Assembly: GCA_910584955.1 (NCBI GenBank)
Contig: CAJUDC010000037.1
Coordinates: 1-19,414, forward strand
Direction: 5' to 3'
DNA from: an uncultured Paraprevotella sp.
GTDB taxonomy: Bacteria > Bacteroidota > Bacteroidia > Bacteroidales > Bacteroidaceae
Length of the DNA: 19,414 nt
The first letter of the stretch is position 1, and every line of letters starts with the position of its first letter. Position numbers and translations under genes: made by a program. Under the pieces are notes generated by a model, which was given only the letters and a program-made list of their open reading frames with translations, was not told where the DNA came from and searched no databases. This document shows positions 8,271-15,650 of this stretch, piece by piece.

Positions 8271-8302
8271 CAAAGGTAATATAAAACCTTGTAACAGCCA
8301 AA
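8271..8302 (-). promoter_or_regulatory. Consensus Bacteroides promoter pointing left
   Basis: On the minus strand TTTG (8302-8299), a 20-base spacer and TACCTTTG (8278-8271) match the full Bacteroides consensus. No protein gene follows on that strand, so the promoter most simply serves the candidate RNA at 8075-8266. It is divergent from the glucanotransferase promoter. The gene-free stretch 8004-8399 is thus accounted for by a terminator, this RNA gene and two promoters. Confidence 0.6.
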
Positions 8303-8364
8303 TAAAAAAAACAAACGGTCCTACTTTTTTCGGGACGGGGCTATGTCAGTTGGTTGTGAATCAT

Positions 8365-8372
8365 TATCTTTG
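8365..8372 (+). promoter_or_regulatory. -7 box for the 4-alpha-glucanotransferase gene
   Basis: TATCTTTG matches TAnnTTTG and lies 27 bases before the chosen ATG at 8400. No clear TTTG is found at -33, so the promoter may depend on an activator. A 6-bp inverted repeat (8359-8364 / 8377-8382) brackets the box. Confidence 0.5.
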
Positions 8373-8399
8373 TACGATGATTTTTTGAACATTATTTTT

Positions 8400-11093
8400 A
8401 TGAGACTACAATTTTCGATAGAATACCGTACCAACTGGGGCGAGACAGTGATGGTGGAAATTAATACGGTGGATATCAAAGGTCGGCAGAAACGAAGTTC
8501 TTGTATACTGGATACGACGGACGGACGCATCTGGGCCGGGGACTTTCTGTTAAGCGACAGAGAGATCGTATCCTTTTCCTACCGATATGGTGTGCTTCGC
8601 GACGGAGTAGTGATACGAAAAGAGTGGAAAGGCAACGGTCGTTGTTTTGCCGGAGATACAGCCAAAGACTTTATATTCCCCGATCACTGGAACGACTTTC
8701 CGGTACAGGCCCATCTATACAGTTCTGCTTTCACACGTTGCATCCATCCGCGTGCCACGGAACCCGTCATGTTGCCTTATTTCCGGCAGACGTTGCAATT
8801 CCGTATCCAGGCTCCTCAGTTGAAACCGGGACAGGCGCTGGCTCTTGTCGGAAGTATCCCGGCCCTTGGCGAATGGAACCCTCATTTTGCCTTACAAATG
8901 AAAGAAGTAGCCTTGCACGAATGGGGCATTTCGCTGAGTGCTGCCGGGATGTCGTTCCCGTTCGAATATAAATATGTGGTAGTGGATGCGCAGAGCGGCG
9001 AGCTGTTGGAGTGGGAGAGCGGTGCTAACCGTACGTCCTACTACAAAGGAGTAGAGGCCGATCAGGTGCTGGTTATCACCGACGATGTCTTGCGTGTGGA
9101 AGGAGAGCGCTGGAAGGGAGCAGGTGTTGTCATCCCGTTGTTTTCTTTACGAAGCGGACAAAGCTGCGGCGTAGGCGACTTCGGCGATTTAAAAAAGATG
9201 GTTGATTGGGCCAGTCTCACCGGCATGCGCGTGATTCAGTTGCTGCCTATTTACGATACGATTATCAACCATAGCTGGACCGATTCATATCCTTACAACA
9301 GCATTTCCATCTACGCCCTGCATCCGCAGTATATGGATCTGAATCCGTTACCTCCGATACGGGACGATGCGTTTATGCACCGTTTCGAGAAACGACGCGA
9401 AGAATTGAACGCACTGCCACAGGTAGACTATGAACAGATGATGGCTTTGAAATCCGAATACTTGCACCGTCTGTACGCGCAGGAGGGTAGCGACGTATTG
9501 GCATCGGACGCCTTTGCCGTCTTCTTCAACGACAACAAAGAATGGTTACAGCCCTATGCAGTGTTCTGTTTCATGCGCGACAAAACCGGTACGGCCGACT
9601 TCCGCACCTGGCCGTCGTGTGCTGTGTTCAGACCGGACGAGGTGGAGCGTATGTGTACTCCCCTAGCACCGGACTACACGGCCATAGCTTTCTTTTTCTA
9701 CGTACAGTATCTGTTGCACGTGCAACTGGTGGAAGCCAGCACCTATGCCCGCAGTCGGGGGATTGTGCTGAAAGGCGACATCCCCATAGGCATCAGCCGC
9801 AACAGTGTGGAAGCCTGGGTGGAACCGTTCTATTTCAACGAAGACGGACAGGCCGGTGCCCCTCCCGATGATTTCTCGGTCAACGGACAGAACTGGGGAT
9901 TCCCCACCTACAACTGGGATGCCATGCAACAGGACGGCTATCGTTGGTGGGTACGGCGTTTCAGCAAAATGGCCGAATACTTCGATGCTTACCGTATTGA
10001 TCATGTACTCGGTTTTTTCCGTATCTGGGAGATTCCCACCCATGCCGTCCACGGTTTGCTGGGACAGTTCTCTCCGGCTCTTCCGATGACGGTAGAGGAG
10101 ATTGAAAGCTACGGACTGACGTTCCGAAAGGATTTTTTCACCCGTCCTTACATCACCGATCAAGTATTGAAAGCTCTTTTCGGCGATCAGACGGAACGGA
10201 TCAGACAGACTTACCTGGTACAGGCCGGACGCGACTGGTATGAAATGAAGCCGGAGTACGAGACGCAACGTCAGGTGGAAGCGGCCTTTTCCGGGCGGAC
10301 AGACGCTGAAAGTTTACGTTTGCGCGAAGGGCTGTATAGCCTGATAAGCAATGTGTTGTTTGTTCCCGACCGCACCCGTCCCGATGGTTATCATCCCCGC
10401 ATATCGGCCCGGCATAGTTCCTTGTATCAGGCACTGAGCGGAGCCGAACGTGAAGCTTTCGATGCGCTGTACGAACATTACTTCTATCATCGTCACAACG
10501 ACTTCTGGTACGGTGAGGCCATGTGTAAACTGCCGGCGCTGGTGGAAGCCACCAACATGCTGGTATGCGCCGAAGACCTCGGTATGGTGCCGGCCTGTGT
10601 GCCTTGGGTGATGAACGACCTGCGCATCCTTACGTTGGAAATACAGGCCATGCCCAAGCAGCTCTACTGCCGTTTCGGTCGGTTGGAGGATAACCCTTAC
10701 CGCAGTGTAAGCACCATTTTCACCCACGATATGCCCACTTTGCGCGGATGGTGGGAAGAGAATGCCTCGCGGGCGCAGGCTTACTACAACGAGGTGTTGC
10801 AAAAAGACGGCAAGGCACCTGCCGTGCTGCCGGGCTGGCTATGCCAGGAAGTGGTGGCCCGCCATTTGTTCTCGCCCTCCATGCTTTGTCTGATTTCTTG
10901 GCAGGACTGGTTGTCCATCGACGATCAGCTGCGCTATCCCGATGCGGCTTTCGAACGCATCAATGTGCCGGCCAATCCGCTGAACTACTGGCATTACCGG
11001 ATGCACATTCCATTGGAAACACTCATGAATTGCGAGGAACTGAACAACAAGATACGACAAATGATCGACCACAGCGGGCGATTGCACGAATAA
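8400..11093 (+). CDS. malQ: 4-alpha-glucanotransferase (GH77) with N-terminal starch-binding modules
   Basis: Amylomaltase/disproportionating enzyme that transfers alpha-1,4-glucan chains in cytoplasmic maltodextrin and glycogen metabolism. The ATG at 8400 is preferred over one 19 codons upstream, because the TATCTTTG box at 8365-8372 lies between them and the protein then begins MRLQFSIEYRTNWGE. The 897-residue product has two CBM20-like modules at about 1-115 and 130-235; the second has GSIPALGEWNP, the starch-binding loop type. A GH77 barrel follows from about 250. Catalytic residues can be placed: nucleophile D534 in YRIDHVLG, acid/base E725 in CAEDLG and stabilising D777 in FTHDMPT. This long, plant DPE2-like architecture is usual in Bacteroides. 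There is no signal peptide. The ABC-F gene follows after 41 bases. Confidence 0.94.
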   Translation: MRLQFSIEYRTNWGETVMVEINTVDIKGRQKRSSCILDTTDGRIWAGDFLLSDREIVSFSYRYGVLRDGVVIRKEWKGNGRCFAGDTAKDFIFPDHWNDFPVQAHLYSSAFTRCIHPRATEPVMLPYFRQTLQFRIQAPQLKPGQALALVGSIPALGEWNPHFALQMKEVALHEWGISLSAAGMSFPFEYKYVVVDAQSGELLEWESGANRTSYYKGVEADQVLVITDDVLRVEGERWKGAGVVIPLFSLRSGQSCGVGDFGDLKKMVDWASLTGMRVIQLLPIYDTIINHSWTDSYPYNSISIYALHPQYMDLNPLPPIRDDAFMHRFEKRREELNALPQVDYEQMMALKSEYLHRLYAQEGSDVLASDAFAVFFNDNKEWLQPYAVFCFMRDKTGTADFRTWPSCAVFRPDEVERMCTPLAPDYTAIAFFFYVQYLLHVQLVEASTYARSRGIVLKGDIPIGISRNSVEAWVEPFYFNEDGQAGAPPDDFSVNGQNWGFPTYNWDAMQQDGYRWWVRRFSKMAEYFDAYRIDHVLGFFRIWEIPTHAVHGLLGQFSPALPMTVEEIESYGLTFRKDFFTRPYITDQVLKALFGDQTERIRQTYLVQAGRDWYEMKPEYETQRQVEAAFSGRTDAESLRLREGLYSLISNVLFVPDRTRPDGYHPRISARHSSLYQALSGAEREAFDALYEHYFYHRHNDFWYGEAMCKLPALVEATNMLVCAEDLGMVPACVPWVMNDLRILTLEIQAMPKQLYCRFGRLEDNPYRSVSTIFTHDMPTLRGWWEENASRAQAYYNEVLQKDGKAPAVLPGWLCQEVVARHLFSPSMLCLISWQDWLSIDDQLRYPDAAFERINVPANPLNYWHYRMHIPLETLMNCEELNNKIRQMIDHSGRLHE

Positions 11094-11134
11094 CACATCC
11101 CAAACTCAATAAGTATACAGTATAGAAGATAAAT

Positions 11135-12769
11135 ATGGTTGCAGTAGAAAACTTGGCCGTCGAATTCGGCGGAACCACCTTATTCAGTGACATATCTTTC
11201 CAAATTAACGAAAAAGACCGTATAGCCCTCATGGGAAAAAACGGAGCCGGTAAAAGCACTTTGCTGAAAATCCTCGCCGGAGTGCGTCAGCCCACCCGGG
11301 GAAAAGTAACCGCCCCGAAAGAATGCGTGATTGCTTATCTCCCCCAACATCTGATGACCGAAGACGGACGTACCGTGTTCGAAGAAGCATCCCTTGCCTT
11401 TGCCCATTTGAAAAAAATGGAAAGCGAGATTGACGAAATGAACCGGCAACTGGCCGAACGTACCGATTATGAGAGCGATTCATACATGGAGCTGATCGAA
11501 AAGGTGGCGGCGTTGAGCGAGAAGTTTTATGCCATCGACCTGACCCATTTTGAGGAAGATGTGGAAAAAGCACTGCTCGGACTGGGATTCGAACGTACGG
11601 ATTTTCAGCGTCCGACAAGCGATTTCAGCGGAGGATGGCGTATGCGCATCGAGCTGGCCAAGTTGTTGTTGCAGAATCCCGACGTGTTGCTGCTGGACGA
11701 GCCGACCAACCACCTGGACATTGACAGTATCCAATGGCTGGAACAGTTTCTCATGGAGAGCGGAAAGGCCGTTGTCGTCATCAGCCACGACCGCAAGTTT
11801 GTAGATAACATCACCACCCGCACCATCGAAGTCACGATGGGACGCATCTACGATTACAAGGTAAACTACAGCAAGTACCTGGAGTTGCGCCGCGAACGCC
11901 GCGAACAGCAGATGAAGCAGTACGAGGACCAGCAGAAGATGATCCAGGAGACCAAGGATTATATAGAACGTTTCAAAGGGACGTACAGCAAGACGCTCCA
12001 GGTACAGAGCCGCGTGAAAATGCTGGAGAAACTGCAAATCATCGAGGTGGACGAGGAAGACACCTCGGCCCTGCGCCTGAAGTTCCCGCCTTCGCCGCGC
12101 AGCGGCAATTATCCCGTAGTGATGGAGGGAGTAGGCAAGGTGTATGGCGATCATCGTGTGTTCGGAGGTGCCACACTGACAGTAGAACGAGGCAACAAGA
12201 TCGCATTCGTGGGCCGGAACGGCGAAGGAAAATCCACCTTGGTAAAGTGCATCATGGGCGAACTGACGCACGAGGGAACCCTCACATTGGGCCACAACGT
12301 GCAGATAGGCTATTTCGCACAGAACCAGGCTTCGCTGTTGGACGAGAACCTGACGGTGTTCCAAACCATCGACGATGTGGCCAAAGGTGAAATCCGAAAC
12401 AAGATACGCGATTTGCTGGGCGCCTTTATGTTCGGAGGCGAAGAGAGCACCAAGAAAGTGAAGGTGCTCTCCGGCGGCGAACGCACGCGGCTGGCACTGC
12501 TCAAACTGTTGCTCAACCCCGTGAACCTGCTCATCCTTGACGAGCCGACCAACCATCTGGACTTGAAAACGAAAGACATCCTGAAACAGGCGCTCATCGC
12601 TTTCGACGGCACCCTGATCGTTGTGAGCCACGACCGCGACTTCCTGGACGGACTGGTGACAAAGGTTTACGAGTTCGGTCACGGACGTGTACGGGAGCAT
12701 CTGTGCGGTATCTACGAATTTCTGGAGAGCAAGAAGTTGGAGAATCTACAGGAGCTGGAGCATAAATAA
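11135..12769 (+). CDS. ABC-F family ATPase (ribosome-associated translation factor type)
   Basis: This cytoplasmic protein has two ATP-binding cassettes on one chain and no membrane segments, as in the EttA/Uup/YheS group that acts at the ribosomal E site. Cassette 1 has Walker A G34-T42 (GKNGAGKST), a signature FSGGWRMR and Walker B LLLDEPTNHLD. The charged interdomain linker (about 240-320, rich in Arg, Gln and Lys) is the P-site tether region. Cassette 2 has GRNGEGKST, LSGGERTR and LLILDEPTNHLD. Both switch histidines are present (ISHDRKF, VSHDRDF). The 544-residue length is typical. Which subfamily it belongs to, and whether it gives antibiotic protection, cannot be decided; the setting looks like housekeeping. 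A 41-base gap from malQ without a promoter motif suggests co-transcription. Confidence 0.93.
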   Translation: MVAVENLAVEFGGTTLFSDISFQINEKDRIALMGKNGAGKSTLLKILAGVRQPTRGKVTAPKECVIAYLPQHLMTEDGRTVFEEASLAFAHLKKMESEIDEMNRQLAERTDYESDSYMELIEKVAALSEKFYAIDLTHFEEDVEKALLGLGFERTDFQRPTSDFSGGWRMRIELAKLLLQNPDVLLLDEPTNHLDIDSIQWLEQFLMESGKAVVVISHDRKFVDNITTRTIEVTMGRIYDYKVNYSKYLELRRERREQQMKQYEDQQKMIQETKDYIERFKGTYSKTLQVQSRVKMLEKLQIIEVDEEDTSALRLKFPPSPRSGNYPVVMEGVGKVYGDHRVFGGATLTVERGNKIAFVGRNGEGKSTLVKCIMGELTHEGTLTLGHNVQIGYFAQNQASLLDENLTVFQTIDDVAKGEIRNKIRDLLGAFMFGGEESTKKVKVLSGGERTRLALLKLLLNPVNLLILDEPTNHLDLKTKDILKQALIAFDGTLIVVSHDRDFLDGLVTKVYEFGHGRVREHLCGIYEFLESKKLENLQELEHK

Positions 12770-12868
12770 TCAAATTGCACGCTTGCATCGGCCTGTCGCG
12801 GACGGAATGAATTTTGATGAACAGACAAATAAAAGCTCCGACGAACATGGGATTAACGATTTATTTTG

Positions 12869-12876
12869 TACTTTTG
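12869..12876 (+). promoter_or_regulatory. Candidate -7 box upstream of the structured leader
   Basis: TACTTTTG fits TAnnTTTG, but no -33 TTG lies at the right distance. Directly after it, 12876-12882 and 12891-12897 form a perfect 7-bp inverted repeat with an 8-base loop, at or near the expected transcription start. If it is used, the transcript would carry the entire folded region before the small HTH gene. Confidence 0.4.
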
Positions 12877-12949
12877 AACGATCATACGGTATCGTTCGTG
12901 AATGGTGCCGATGAATGAGATATAAATTCTCAAATAAGGAATATAAACT

Positions 12950-13167
12950 GATGGAATAGTGTTTCCATCCGGCTTTAATGAAGAAACGAGCTGGTAGCTC
13001 TTATTCTCTCAATCTGAAAACCGCCAAAATGAAGAACGGAGAATAAGCTATTGGAAGTTCGCGTCCTATATAAGGGCGTGAACTGTCCATGCTTATTTGT
13101 GTTCACGGTTACTTGGCGGTACCTCAGATTGGCAAATAAGCATAGGATGGTTTACGCCTTTTATATA
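12950..13167 (+). ncRNA. Highly structured leader or small RNA with mutually exclusive pairings
   Basis: This region fills the gene-free stretch 12770-13168. The pairings found by eye are: 12950-12956/12963-12969 (7 bp); 12965-12970/13145-13150 (6 bp); 12988-12992/12996-13000 (5 bp); 13001-13008/13039-13046 (8 bp); 13009-13027/13113-13132 (17 bp with one internal loop); 13062-13067/13073-13078 (6 bp); 13077-13083/13101-13107 (7 bp); and 13067-13099/13133-13167 (about 33 bp with two single bulges). Several exclude each other, as in attenuators or riboswitches. The largest hairpin ends two bases before the ATG at 13169. It may instead be an independent small RNA. I did not recognise a known family. 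Nothing was identified in 12770-12868. Confidence 0.5.
13067..13167. repeat. 33-bp near-perfect inverted repeat abutting the HTH start codon
   Basis: The left arm is 13067-13099 and the right arm is 13133-13167. The core 13089-13099/13133-13143 is perfect. The rest pairs with single bulges at 13144 and 13162 and with four G-U pairs if transcribed rightward. The 33-base loop contains a segment (13113-13132) complementary to 13009-13027. No long T-tract follows (CCTTTTATATA is within the arm), so it is not a textbook terminator. Confidence 0.8.
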
Positions 13168-13168
13168 T

Positions 13169-13387
13169 ATGATACACATTGGTATGCAGATAGAACAGGA
13201 ACTTCGGCGACAGGGGCGCTCCGTGTCTTGGTTTGCCAAGGCGCTTTATTGTGACCGCACCAACGTATACAAAATTTTCCGCAAGCAAAGCCTGGATTCC
13301 GAATTGCTGTTGCGCATATCTGTTATTTTATCATGCGATTTCTTTAGATTCTACACCGACAGTTTACGCAATCATCCCCGCTTGTAG
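13169..13387 (+). CDS. Small XRE-like helix-turn-helix protein
   Basis: This is a 72-residue basic protein with a single predicted DNA-binding helix-turn-helix. The first ATG of the recognisable domain (MIHIGMQIEQELRRQGRSVS) is at 13169. An upstream ATG at 13097 would add residues that fall inside the hairpin sequence and do not look like protein. A second possible start is 13184. Helices about 14-24 (VSWFAKALYC) and 27-37 (RTNVYKIFRKQS) form the probable HTH, and the tail is SDSLRNHPRL-like and basic. I recall similar short proteins in Bacteroides annotated as XRE-family or hypothetical regulators; targets are unknown. Immediately upstream lies the 33-bp inverted repeat, which would bury the translation start in folded RNA or act as a DNA operator for the protein itself. 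Confidence 0.7.
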   Translation: MIHIGMQIEQELRRQGRSVSWFAKALYCDRTNVYKIFRKQSLDSELLLRISVILSCDFFRFYTDSLRNHPRL

Positions 13388-13454
13388 CTGTTTTGTCCAC
13401 ACTATGTAGCCTTATTGTCTACAGCGTCTTCCTGCGACGTACGAAGAGATTAGC

Positions 13455-13462
13455 TACTTTTG
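13455..13462 (+). promoter_or_regulatory. -7 box for the small lipoprotein gene
   Basis: TACTTTTG lies 45 bases before the ATG at 13508. A good -33 element is not seen. A 7-bp inverted repeat (13447-13453 / 13485-13491) flanks the box with a 31-base spacer. Confidence 0.5.
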
Positions 13463-13507
13463 CCAATACTTTAATAGTATACAACTAATCTATAAAAAAT
13501 CAACACA

Positions 13508-13906
13508 ATGAAAAAACTTTTTTACACCCTGTCTATGTGTTTGGCCACATCGGGCCTTTTGGTAGGAATGAGCGCTTGTAGCGATGATGATGATGATCCG
13601 ATTATACCGTCGGTATCTAACAATTCATACACAAAAGGCATATACGGTACTTGGGGAGATGAAAACGGAAATGTAGTCTATACCTTCAACACTGACGGTA
13701 CAGGAGTTCGCTCAATAAAAATGTTTGATTCAACCGGCGCTATTTCCGTCACCCAATATTTTACTTATACTTATGATGAAGAGAAAAAACGGTTATGCCT
13801 TTATATAAAGGGGGACGATGAAGTGCTGATTTATACAGTACAGATGACCGGGAATGTGCTGATGCTGGAGCAACGAGACACTATCTGGATTTTGCATAAA
13901 CGATAA
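13508..13906 (+). CDS. Small lipocalin-like lipoprotein
   Basis: The 132-residue product starts with a clear lipoprotein signal: KK, a hydrophobic core, and lipobox MSAC with acylated C24. It is followed directly by S-D-D-D-D-D. An acidic stretch just after the cysteine is the pattern reported as a surface-export signal in Bacteroidetes lipoproteins, so outer-membrane, possibly cell-surface, location is likely. The rest (about 42-132) is beta-rich: GIYGTWGDENGNVVYTF, a TYTYDEE strand pair, and a closing LEQRDTIWILHKR. This resembles the small lipocalin-like barrels common in this phylum. No enzyme motif is present and the ligand is unknown. It has its own candidate promoter and stands alone between the HTH gene and the helicase gene. 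Confidence 0.8.
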   Translation: MKKLFYTLSMCLATSGLLVGMSACSDDDDDPIIPSVSNNSYTKGIYGTWGDENGNVVYTFNTDGTGVRSIKMFDSTGAISVTQYFTYTYDEEKKRLCLYIKGDDEVLIYTVQMTGNVLMLEQRDTIWILHKR

Positions 13907-13982
13907 CGAAAACAAGGGAATTCCGAAGGGACAAAATTCCTGTTTCAGCATAATTAGATAAAATTCCGTACGGGTAAACTGC

Positions 13983-14041
13983 AAATCATGACTTCATCTG
14001 TACAAACGATGATTCAGTTTGTACAGATGAAGTCATGATTT
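13983..14041. repeat. Perfect 25-bp inverted repeat with 9-base loop
   Basis: Bases 13983-14007 are exactly complementary to 14017-14041, with loop 14008-14016. It begins 76 bases after the lipoprotein stop codon. The stem starts with AAA and ends with TTT, but no further T-run follows. It may end or stabilise the lipoprotein mRNA, or it may be a small repetitive element. Confidence 0.85.
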
Positions 14042-14056
14042 CCGCATCACAAACCT

Positions 14057-14092
14057 TGAAGCGGAGTAGTAATCCGCACTACGTTCGCTTCA
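14057..14092. repeat. Second hairpin, 12 bp with an internal loop
   Basis: TGAAGCG (14057-14063) pairs with CGCTTCA (14086-14092), and GTAGT (14066-14070) pairs with ACTAC (14078-14082). The loop is 7 bases. A small ATGCC/GGCAT hairpin follows at 14097-14109. Together with the 25-bp stem these make up most of the gene-free gap 13907-14228; the remaining part holds only the helicase promoter. Confidence 0.6.
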
Positions 14093-14183
14093 TATCATGC
14101 CTCCGGCATTTTCCCGGGAGCATATTCGGAGAAAATACTCGCACATTCTTTCCGCTTTTTGCACGTCCGACGGTATCCCTCGC

Positions 14184-14214
14184 TTGCTTTTTCCGATAAA
14201 ATGCCGTAAGTTTG
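14184..14214 (+). promoter_or_regulatory. Promoter for the DEAD-box helicase gene
   Basis: TTG (14184-14186), a 20-base spacer and TAAGTTTG (14207-14214) fit the Bacteroides consensus. The ATG at 14229 is 14 bases past the box, so the leader should be only about 8-10 bases. An imperfect repeat (14209-14216 / 14231-14239) brackets the start codon. Confidence 0.65.
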
Positions 14215-14228
14215 CCGAAAATTGAATT

Positions 14229-15563
14229 ATGGCAAAACTAGAAATAAACGCTCTGCTGTGGAAACTGGGCATAGATTCGCTCAACGCCATGCAGCAGGAA
14301 ACGATTCGCGCATACCGCAAAAACCAACATCTTGTTCTTCTTTCTCCCACCGGTTCCGGTAAGACACTGGCCTACCTGTTGCCGTTGGTGCAAAGTCTGG
14401 ACGAACACGCTGAAGGCGTACAGGCTGTAGTGCTGGTACCCTCCCGCGAACTGGCGTTGCAGATCGACGGCGTATTCAAATCGTTGGGCACTCCGTTCCG
14501 TTCCGTGAGTTGCTACGGCGGTCGTCCGGCCATGGAAGAGCACCGCACGTTGCGCGGCGTGAATCCGCAAGTGGTGATAGCCACTCCGGGACGTATGAAC
14601 GACCATCTGAACAAAGGCAATATAGATGCTTCGCGCGTGCGTACCTTAATTATTGATGAGTTTGACAAATGTCTGGAATTCGGTTTTCAGGAAGAGATGG
14701 AAAGAGTTATTTCGCAACTGCCCTCCCTGGAGCGCCGCTTTTTGCTTTCGGCCACCAATGCCGAAGCGATTCCTCGGTTTGCCGCCGGAGACGGCGATTT
14801 CGTCCGGCTCGACTTTCTGGATGCCGACGAAACCATACCGGAGCGCATCCGGTTGTTCGCTGTGGCGTCGCCCGAGAAAGACAAACTCGAAACATTGCGG
14901 CGATTGCTTTGCGTACTGGGCGCACAAACGAGCCTTGTTTTCGTAAACTACCGCGAAAGCGTGGAGCGCGTAGGCGCTTTTTTGAAGAAAGCCGGCATAG
15001 CCTGCGAAGCGTTCCACGGAGGCATGGAGCAAAAAGACCGCGAACGGGCCTTGTACAAATTCAGCAACGGTTCCTGCTCCGTTTTCGTATCCACCGACCT
15101 GGCCTCCCGAGGGCTGGATATTCCCGGGATAGACAATGTGATTCATTATCATCTGCCCCTGAACGAAGATGCGTATATTCATCGTAACGGGCGTACGGCC
15201 CGCTGGGATGCTTCGGGACAGGCCTATCTGATTCTGGGACCGCAGGAAAGCGCGCCGGACTACGTAAAGAAAAGCGGCGGTGCGGAAAAATACACCTTCC
15301 CGGCACGCATACCGGCTCCGGTCCCCTCGCAGTGGGTGACGCTCTATATCGGTAAGGGGAAAAAGGATAAGATAAACAAAATAGACATTGTGGGATTCCT
15401 GATGAAGAAAGGAGGCCTGGGCAAGGAAGAAGTGGGACGGATTGACGTGAAGGAACACTACGCTTTTGCCGCCGTTTGCCGCAGCAGGGCGGAAGAAGTG
15501 CTCCGACGGGTACGTGGAGAGAAAATCAAGGGAATAAAAACAATTGTAGAAATCACACTCTAG
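14229..15563 (+). CDS. DEAD-box RNA helicase with DbpA-type RNA-binding domain
   Basis: This is an ATP-dependent RNA helicase, probably for ribosome assembly. RecA domain 1 has the Q motif with Q22, motif I P40-T46 (PTGSGKT), Ia PSRELALQ, Ib TPGR, motif II D143-E-F-D146 (DEFD rather than DEAD) and motif III SAT. RecA domain 2 has VFVNYRES, STDLASRGLDIPG and motif VI HRNGRTAR. The last 75 or so residues (LYIGKGKKDKINKIDIVGFL through GKEEVGRIDVKEHYAFAAV) match the DbpA RNA-binding domain, which in Escherichia coli DbpA recognises hairpin 92 of 23S rRNA. The 444-residue length fits that architecture. The N-terminus is short, as usual for this group. It is a monocistronic gene with its own promoter. 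Because the DbpA name rests on the tail only, no symbol is given. Confidence 0.92.
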   Translation: MAKLEINALLWKLGIDSLNAMQQETIRAYRKNQHLVLLSPTGSGKTLAYLLPLVQSLDEHAEGVQAVVLVPSRELALQIDGVFKSLGTPFRSVSCYGGRPAMEEHRTLRGVNPQVVIATPGRMNDHLNKGNIDASRVRTLIIDEFDKCLEFGFQEEMERVISQLPSLERRFLLSATNAEAIPRFAAGDGDFVRLDFLDADETIPERIRLFAVASPEKDKLETLRRLLCVLGAQTSLVFVNYRESVERVGAFLKKAGIACEAFHGGMEQKDRERALYKFSNGSCSVFVSTDLASRGLDIPGIDNVIHYHLPLNEDAYIHRNGRTARWDASGQAYLILGPQESAPDYVKKSGGAEKYTFPARIPAPVPSQWVTLYIGKGKKDKINKIDIVGFLMKKGGLGKEEVGRIDVKEHYAFAAVCRSRAEEVLRRVRGEKIKGIKTIVEITL

Positions 15564-15650
15564 AATAGCCGGATGTAATGCGAAATCCTCATTATTTTGA
15601 TAAAATGACAGCAAAAGGGCAGTAAAACTTAAAAATCGCGGGTAAAATCG

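Noticed and set aside
8343..8399. Upstream ATG for the glucanotransferase
   Set aside because: The TATCTTTG box lies downstream of it and the extra residues do not resemble the family; ATG 8400 is used.
11480..12700. 406-residue open frame on the minus strand opposite the ABC-F gene
   Set aside because: It lies wholly antisense to a gene with all expected motifs; the composition is rich in Q, V, H and L from reverse-complemented codons and no family is recognisable.
13097..13168. N-terminal extension of the small HTH protein
   Set aside because: The extra 24 codons coincide with the hairpin and its loop, and the recognisable domain begins at 13169.
12770..14228. A mobile element or phage remnant carrying the small HTH gene
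   Set aside because: No transposase, integrase, target duplications or att-like repeats were found; only hairpins are visible.
14646..15614. 322-residue open frame on the minus strand opposite the helicase gene
   Set aside because: It is a shadow of the helicase coding sequence with no motif; the true gene on the plus strand is beyond doubt.
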